DNA of 64,000 nt from Bacteroidia bacterium. Its GTDB lineage: Bacteria > Bacteroidota > Bacteroidia > Flavobacteriales > Flavobacteriaceae. This document shows positions 59,936 to 64,000 of this stretch, piece by piece. Every line of letters starts with the position of its first letter. Within the stretch, counting starts at the first letter, position 1. Under the pieces are notes generated by a model that was not told the origin of the DNA, searched no databases, and saw only the letters and a list, made by a program, of their open reading frames with translations. The stretch is from contig JAUIGO010000007.1 of the NCBI GenBank assembly GCA_030429955.1, positions 17,060 through 81,059 of the forward strand. The letters run 5' to 3'. Both the position numbers and the translations under genes were made by a program.

Positions 59936-62562
59936 AATCTATATTTAACATTTAAGAGTATATATCTAGGAATAATTTGAAAACTGCTTTCGTTACTTTG
60001 ATAGTCAGAAATATAAATATTTGAAAACGTTTTTATATTTGATAAATTATTACCAATCAATCTATATGAAAACCTGCTTTCTTCTGGATTATAATTGGTG
60101 CTAATATTCGTAAAAAAATAGTTTTTACCATTAATTATATAGCTATTGTTCTCTGTTTTGAACAACCATTCTTCAGACAATTTTAAAGTGCTTTCTAGAG
60201 ACCATTCTAAATAATCGGTATTTGTTTCATTGTTGTTGAAAATTCCTTTGGAATAGTTATACTGTAAACCATATTTAAAATTTATAGGAATGTTAAAATA
60301 TGATGTACCTTGAATTCTATATGAAGAGGTGTAGTTTTTATTTGTGCTTTCAATATCATTAATTATGTAAGGAGTATTTGTCCATGATTGTTGAGTGCTA
60401 AATTTTATACTTGAGGAGATTATTGATAAATATTTGGAAACACTCAAGTTATAATGTACTATGTTGTTACCATCAATAATTTCATATTGATTAAAATTAG
60501 CATTTTCATTTATATTACTTCTTAAACCGTACGATTTATCAGAAAAACTATAAATTAAAAAAGAGTTGATTAAGAACTGTTTTTTAAAATTAGCAAAAGC
60601 ATAAATGAAGCTCAGATTGTAGTTACTTATCTGTTGTATACTTTCACTACCTCTAGTAAAAGTTCTATAGTTTTTTAAAACATAATTTTCGTTTAAATAC
60701 TGTATAGTTGGCAATGAATTGTTATAACTAAAATTTAAACCAAAACTACCCAGGCCATTTTTTTTATAGTTTAGTCGTATACTTGGTTGAAAGGAAAACA
60801 AGTTTTCTTTTTTTTCATTTAACGTCAGCAAATTATCTGCTACTTCTATTCTTGCACCTAATTTTAGATTGTTTGTAATTGAAAAATTGTATTTTCCAGA
60901 TACACTGAATTCAGTTTTCTTAAAAGCTGTTTTATTAGATAGGGAATCAATTATTGATTCATTATAAAAATTAAAAGCAGAACTTAGTTTGTCCTGATCT
61001 ACTTTGGCAACTAATTCTAATGCGTAGTCAGATTTCTTGTTTTTTCCTATTAGCTCAGTAATAATACCATAATAGTTTAAAGGTGAGCTTGATGTTTGTC
61101 TTAAGCCTGTAGAATCTGTATTCTCAAAAACATCTTCAAAAATATTAGGTTCAATGTTTAGTCTTTGCATTGTATTGTTAATTCCCAAATATGTATATAA
61201 AAGTAAAAGCTTGTTTTCTGAAATTTTTTTAGTGACATTAAGGTGATTGAAAAAGTTATGTTTATTGTTTTTTTGTCGTTGATAAATAAAATTGTCATTA
61301 AAAATTAAATTCCCATTCTTCTTTGCGGTGTTATTTTCAAAAGAAAAATTATAAGTGTAATAGGTGTTGTTTTTTGTCAAATGCTTTAATTCCAATTCAG
61401 TGGCAAACTCTATATCTTTTATAGAAATATTGTTGTATTCATTAAAATAAATGGTTTCAGGTTCAATAAAATATTCTGTGAAACTACTGTTTTGCTTGTC
61501 TATATCATCAAGTACAATGTAGCTAAGGCTTCTAAGTTTTGTGTTCTTAAATATATTGGTTGTAAAACTTAAGGAATTTAAAAAAGAAGTGTTAAACAAA
61601 TCCTCGTTTTTTGAAAAATTGGATGATGAAAGATTATCAATATTAACTACCTCATTGTTTCGTTTTTCAATTTTCTTTTCATTTTTTACTCCACTTATAA
61701 TAACATTACCTGTGTTTTTTACTTGTGATAAAGACGTTGTTCCAATATTGTTTAACTTAGCTAAATTAAAAAACTTCACTTTTCTGTTAAGTAATCCTAG
61801 GTTCAGTAAATTGTCGTATTGTTCATTGGTGCCAAAACCAGCATCAATATTGCCAAAAAGCACATTTTTTTTATCTTCTTTCAATATTAAATTCAAAGCT
61901 ACTTTTTCTGACTCTTGGAAACTTTTCAGTACTGGATTGTCTTCAAAATTATTGAGTATCTGCACATCTTTTATGGTTTCGGCATCAAGATTTTTGGTCA
62001 ATAATTTATACTTATCATCAAAAAGGTCATCGCCTTCAATTAACAATTTATCTATAGCTTTGCCATTTACTTTTATATTGCCATCATTAGATACTTCTAT
62101 TCCTGGAATGTTTTTCAATACATCTTCAACCACTTGTTCGGAGCCATCTTTAAAAGCTGATGCTTTAAAGGTTATGGTGTCGCGTTTAACATTTATTTTT
62201 TCCCAAGCCTCCAAAACTACTTCATTTAAGGTTTCGGCTTTTTCAACAAGTGTAAAATTTACAGTATTGGTCTCAGTTATTTTTAATTGTAATAGTTTTT
62301 CTTGAGACTCATAACCTAAAAGATTGGCAACTATTTTAAGTGTTTCGCGTTCACTATTATCTAACCTAATAGAGTAAAAACCTTCTTGATCTGTAAACGT
62401 GTAGGCTACAATGGCATCCTTATCGTACACAACTACACTTACATTGTCTAAAGGTGCAGATGCATTTTTTATTTGCCCTGTAATGTTGGTTTGGCATAAA
62501 ACAAATAAAGGTAATAGTGTAAACGGTAAAGCAACTAAATAATTTCTAAAAAGACAGCTCAC
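59932..62562 (-). CDS. TonB-dependent receptor-like protein with carboxypeptidase-regulatory domain
   Basis: An 876-residue outer-membrane protein with a signal peptide (MSCLFRNYLVALPFTLLPLFVLCQ). The N-terminal domain (about 25-110) is a CarboxypepD_reg-like beta-sandwich ('TGQIKNASAPLDNVSVVVYDKD', 'GFYSIRL'). The plug region (about 115-235) includes 'VVEDVLKNIPGIEVSNDGNIKVNGKAIDKLLIEGDDLF'. The remaining 640 residues are barrel strands ending in 'YRF'. It starts at a GTG 6 bases after the GLPGLI stop and is coupled to it. It might move a peptide or metal chelate; its ligand is unknown. Confidence 0.85.
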   Translation of the reverse strand: MSCLFRNYLVALPFTLLPLFVLCQTNITGQIKNASAPLDNVSVVVYDKDAIVAYTFTDQEGFYSIRLDNSERETLKIVANLLGYESQEKLLQLKITETNTVNFTLVEKAETLNEVVLEAWEKINVKRDTITFKASAFKDGSEQVVEDVLKNIPGIEVSNDGNIKVNGKAIDKLLIEGDDLFDDKYKLLTKNLDAETIKDVQILNNFEDNPVLKSFQESEKVALNLILKEDKKNVLFGNIDAGFGTNEQYDNLLNLGLLNRKVKFFNLAKLNNIGTTSLSQVKNTGNVIISGVKNEKKIEKRNNEVVNIDNLSSSNFSKNEDLFNTSFLNSLSFTTNIFKNTKLRSLSYIVLDDIDKQNSSFTEYFIEPETIYFNEYNNISIKDIEFATELELKHLTKNNTYYTYNFSFENNTAKKNGNLIFNDNFIYQRQKNNKHNFFNHLNVTKKISENKLLLLYTYLGINNTMQRLNIEPNIFEDVFENTDSTGLRQTSSSPLNYYGIITELIGKNKKSDYALELVAKVDQDKLSSAFNFYNESIIDSLSNKTAFKKTEFSVSGKYNFSITNNLKLGARIEVADNLLTLNEKKENLFSFQPSIRLNYKKNGLGSFGLNFSYNNSLPTIQYLNENYVLKNYRTFTRGSESIQQISNYNLSFIYAFANFKKQFLINSFLIYSFSDKSYGLRSNINENANFNQYEIIDGNNIVHYNLSVSKYLSIISSSIKFSTQQSWTNTPYIINDIESTNKNYTSSYRIQGTSYFNIPINFKYGLQYNYSKGIFNNNETNTDYLEWSLESTLKLSEEWLFKTENNSYIINGKNYFFTNISTNYNPEESRFSYRLIGNNLSNIKTFSNIYISDYQSNESSFQIIPRYILLNVKYRF

Positions 62563-62568
62563 AGTTGT

Positions 62569-63357
62569 TTATTGATCAAAAACCTCGATATATGAATCTT
62601 TCATTTTTGGCATTTCACTCTCGATTATGTTGTCGCTATTCTGTTCTGTTACTAATCTAAAATTTTCGACACCACGCTTATAAGCATTAATTGTGAATAT
62701 CTTAAAATCATTAAATGTTATCCATTCTTTTTTTTCAGAATCTGGCTTAGGTTCTTTAATGAAAGCTTTTCCATGATATGGATAAGAGAGTGATTTAAAA
62801 TAGAAATATACCTCTTTATTAGTGTCATAAGCTTCCAAAATTAAACCAGGTAAGCCTTGTAATTTCCATGGGCCAAAGGGCAAAGGTATTGCAGTTGTAA
62901 ACCAAGCCGTATAATCTCTCCCTCTAAAATGTCCAGTCGCCTTTATGCAATTAAAACTTCCTATGGTTTTAGTTGCCTTACTAATTTTCCATTCGATTTT
63001 TGGTGTTTTTTCTTTAACATACTTGAATCCAATATCTCGGCTTTTAGAAATATTTTTTTCTAAGTCTAAATAATAAATGAACCCTTTTTCATTAGTAATT
63101 TTATTAGAAACGGAAATAATATCGTTTTTTCGAGAAGTTACAAATTCGTTAACATGACCACCTTCTAAAGAGTCTTTTTTACATTCATAAGATGATGTTT
63201 TAGAATTAAAAGTCAAAGAAGCATTATAATCAATTCCAACTGGAGCTCCTAATCCTAAACTCTGTTTATGACCATAAAGAACAAGACCTAAATCTTTTTG
63301 TTGAGCGTAACAAAAAGTATGTAGTATTATGAAATTAATAATTAGTAAGTTTTTCAT
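62569..63357 (-). CDS. GLPGLI family exported protein
   Basis: A 262-residue protein with a signal peptide (MKNLLIINFIILHTFCYAQQ) and the name motif in 'LQGLPGLILEAYD', preceded by 'AWFTTAIPLPFGPWK'. 'FNCIKATGHFRGRDY' is also typical. GLPGLI proteins occur with TonB-dependent receptors in Bacteroidota, but no function is known. It is the middle gene of the three-gene module. Confidence 0.9.
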   Translation of the reverse strand: MKNLLIINFIILHTFCYAQQKDLGLVLYGHKQSLGLGAPVGIDYNASLTFNSKTSSYECKKDSLEGGHVNEFVTSRKNDIISVSNKITNEKGFIYYLDLEKNISKSRDIGFKYVKEKTPKIEWKISKATKTIGSFNCIKATGHFRGRDYTAWFTTAIPLPFGPWKLQGLPGLILEAYDTNKEVYFYFKSLSYPYHGKAFIKEPKPDSEKKEWITFNDFKIFTINAYKRGVENFRLVTEQNSDNIIESEMPKMKDSYIEVFDQ

Positions 63358-63372
63358 AAAAATTTGTTTAAT

Positions 63373-63408
63373 AAAAAATGTATTCCAATTTTAAATTGGA
63401 ATACATTT
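63373..63408 (-). terminator. Terminator-like hairpin between the small protein and GLPGLI genes
   Basis: Arms AAATGTATTCCAATTT (63376-63391) and AAATTGGAATACATTT (63393-63408) are perfectly complementary. On the minus strand the hairpin is followed by a run of Ts (complement of the A-run at 63373-63378). It sits 7 bases after the small gene's stop and would let only part of the transcripts reach GLPGLI and the receptor. Confidence 0.8.
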
Positions 63409-63414
63409 AATTCA

Positions 63415-63666
63415 CTATTGTATACCTTCATCACATAGAGAATAATATGTTTCAACTAATGCTTGAGCTTGATCTGCACATGTTTTTATGGTACCTTGAA
63501 ATTCAGGAGTGTTGTCTCCATCACAGTTGATAGTCAAGTGAATGGTTACAGTGCCTCCATAACCATCACATGCACCATTTAATTGATTTACTTCTCCTAA
63601 TGAAGAACTATCTGCAAAAGCAAAACTAACAAATGCACAAATTGTAATTAAAATTAATTTTTTCAT
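63415..63666 (-). CDS. Small secreted four-cysteine protein
   Basis: An 83-residue precursor. The start MKKLILITICAFVSFAFA at 63666 gives a standard signal peptide (cleavage near residue 18). The mature 65 or so residues have Cys33, Cys48, Cys63 and Cys78, exactly 15 apart, three of them followed by Asp. The middle is strand-rich ('GGTVTIHLTINCDGD') and the end helical. I do not recognise the family. It is first in an operon with GLPGLI and a TonB-dependent receptor, and is followed by a strong hairpin, so it is probably the most abundant product. Confidence 0.7.
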   Translation of the reverse strand: MKKLILITICAFVSFAFADSSSLGEVNQLNGACDGYGGTVTIHLTINCDGDNTPEFQGTIKTCADQAQALVETYYSLCDEGIQ

Positions 63667-63681
63667 CTTTTCTAAAATTTT

Positions 63682-63713
63682 GGTTGGTTGCAATGTTTTA
63701 TTGCATAACCAAC
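63682..63713 (-). promoter_or_regulatory. Leader hairpin before the small secreted protein
   Basis: On the minus strand GTTGGTTATGCAAT, loop AAAAC and ATTGCAACCAAC form a long stem ending about 15 bases before the ATG. It may control translation or stability of the short mRNA. Confidence 0.55.
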
Positions 63714-63731
63714 AGGTTAAACTTAAAAGTT

Positions 63732-63796
63732 TGTCTATGTATTTTAGTCTATGATGTCTATATGGTTGTCTATGTTTTTTAGAAAAGTAAGTCTAT
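63732..63796. promoter_or_regulatory. Cluster of GTCTAT repeats
   Basis: Five copies of [T/A]GTCTAT, beginning at 63732, 63746, 63755, 63767 and 63790, lie upstream of the small secreted protein. Such clustered short repeats are typical of binding sites for a multimeric regulator. A reversed copy (ATAGACT) lies near 63893. Confidence 0.5.
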
Positions 63797-63807
63797 TTAC
63801 TTTTCTA
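63780..63807. repeat. 11-bp perfect inverted repeat
   Basis: TAGAAAAGTAA (63780-63790) and TTACTTTTCTA (63797-63807) with loop GTCTAT, which includes the last of the GTCTAT repeats. Possible operator or transcript hairpin. Confidence 0.6.
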
Positions 63808-63845
63808 GCTTGGCTATTTTTTTAGTTTTAAGGGAGAATAAAAAA

Positions 63846-63857
63846 ACTAGCGCTAGT
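63846..63857. repeat. 12-bp perfect palindrome
   Basis: ACTAGCGCTAGT, a perfect palindrome in the leader region of the terminal module, about 180 bases before the small gene's start. Possible regulator site. Confidence 0.5.
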
Positions 63858-63950
63858 AAAGATTAATCTATTTTGCCTAAAACTGCATCTTGACATAGAC
63901 TTTCAAAAATTAGTCTCAGGTCTTGTAAATTTAAAAAAAAAAAAATGCTT

Positions 63951-63986
63951 AAAAAACCAACTATTTTAACATTTAAAACAGTTGGT
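63951..63986 (-). terminator. Terminator of an upstream minus-strand gene outside the window
   Basis: Arms at 63956-63969 and 63973-63986 (one mismatch; ACCAACT/AGTTGGT outer pairs) followed on the minus strand by six Ts. It implies a minus-strand gene just beyond the window and therefore an independent promoter for the small protein between 63667 and 63950. Confidence 0.65.
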
Positions 63987-64000
63987 CTATAAACTTACAA

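Noticed and set aside
61541..62305. A 254-codon open frame on the plus strand opposite the TonB receptor gene
   Set aside because: It mirrors the receptor codons, has low-complexity Ser/Phe/Leu content, no domain and no independent start context. The receptor motifs on the other strand are clear.
63846..63857. Origin or partition site from the palindrome
   Set aside because: A single 12-bp palindrome without DnaA boxes or par genes is not enough.
1..64000. Phage, integrase, transposase, toxin-antitoxin, restriction or classical defence genes
   Set aside because: None of the proteins shows such domains. The accessory content is arsenic metabolism, surface proteins and small unknown genes.

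Overview
The window is low-G+C chromosomal DNA from a member of the Bacteroidota, most likely a marine Flavobacteriaceae. This rests on a type B type IX secretion (T9SS) sorting domain, GLPGLI and TonB-dependent receptor proteins, DUF5686/DUF4199/DUF4286/2TM families, an arsenosugar operon, TAnnTTTG-type -7 boxes, and few Shine-Dalgarno sequences. No rRNA, phage, transposase, CRISPR array or replication origin was seen. One tRNA gene (Leu, CAA) is present. Coding density is high, and most genes are housekeeping or accessory metabolism.

Layout. 1-9 kb: FAD dehydrogenase, then a minus-strand block with a membrane-anchored dihydrofolate reductase fusion, thyA, a nucleoside transporter, a bifunctional-nuclease-family protein and etfBA. 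9-13 kb: pyruvate dehydrogenase E1-beta and a DUF5686 outer-membrane protein. 13-18.7 kb: a polyamine operon (arginine decarboxylase, agmatinase, deoxyhypusine-synthase-like protein) with small conserved genes, a VOC protein and an RMD1-family protein. 18.7-22.3 kb: three overlapping glycosyltransferases. 22.4-29.6 kb: an AraC regulator, a beta-propeller lipoprotein, an Fe-S/FAD membrane redox pair, and a GH113-like lipoprotein coupled to an Omp85-like protein. 29.6-35.9 kb: an eight-gene arsenosugar operon. 36-41.2 kb: HupE/UreJ and a 1427-residue T9SS-secreted adhesin-like protein. 41.3-52.3 kb: tRNA-Leu, prs, rplY, pth, ribF, an HTTM protein, serS, a TPR protein, a methyltransferase, a GNAT, DUF4286 and rsmA. 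52.3-57.9 kb: mgtE, a cupin, a 2-hydroxyacid dehydrogenase, a membrane LuxR-type regulator with DUF4199/DUF1801/VOC/zinc-ribbon genes, and an 11-mer-repeat membrane protein. 58-59.9 kb: an arsenic locus (arsR, DUF6428, an arsinothricin-acetyltransferase-like GNAT, arsC) with no pump gene visible. 59.9-64 kb, minus strand: a small secreted four-cysteine protein, a GLPGLI protein and a TonB-dependent receptor.

Two themes stand out. First, short palindromic repeats of several families (cores GAGCGCAGTCGA, CCTGAACTTGATTCAGG and TTCCTGCGAAAGCAGGAA) are scattered between genes. In three places they lie inside coding sequence, in frame. Second, the best candidate for an undescribed system is the last module. 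A small exported protein has cysteines exactly 15 residues apart. It is separated from GLPGLI and receptor genes by a perfect terminator-like hairpin, and it is preceded by a leader full of GTCTAT repeats and palindromes. Arsenic genes occur twice (arsenosugar synthesis and arsenic resistance), which suggests that arsenic handling matters to this organism.

All functions are inferred from sequence motifs and family knowledge. No database search was run.
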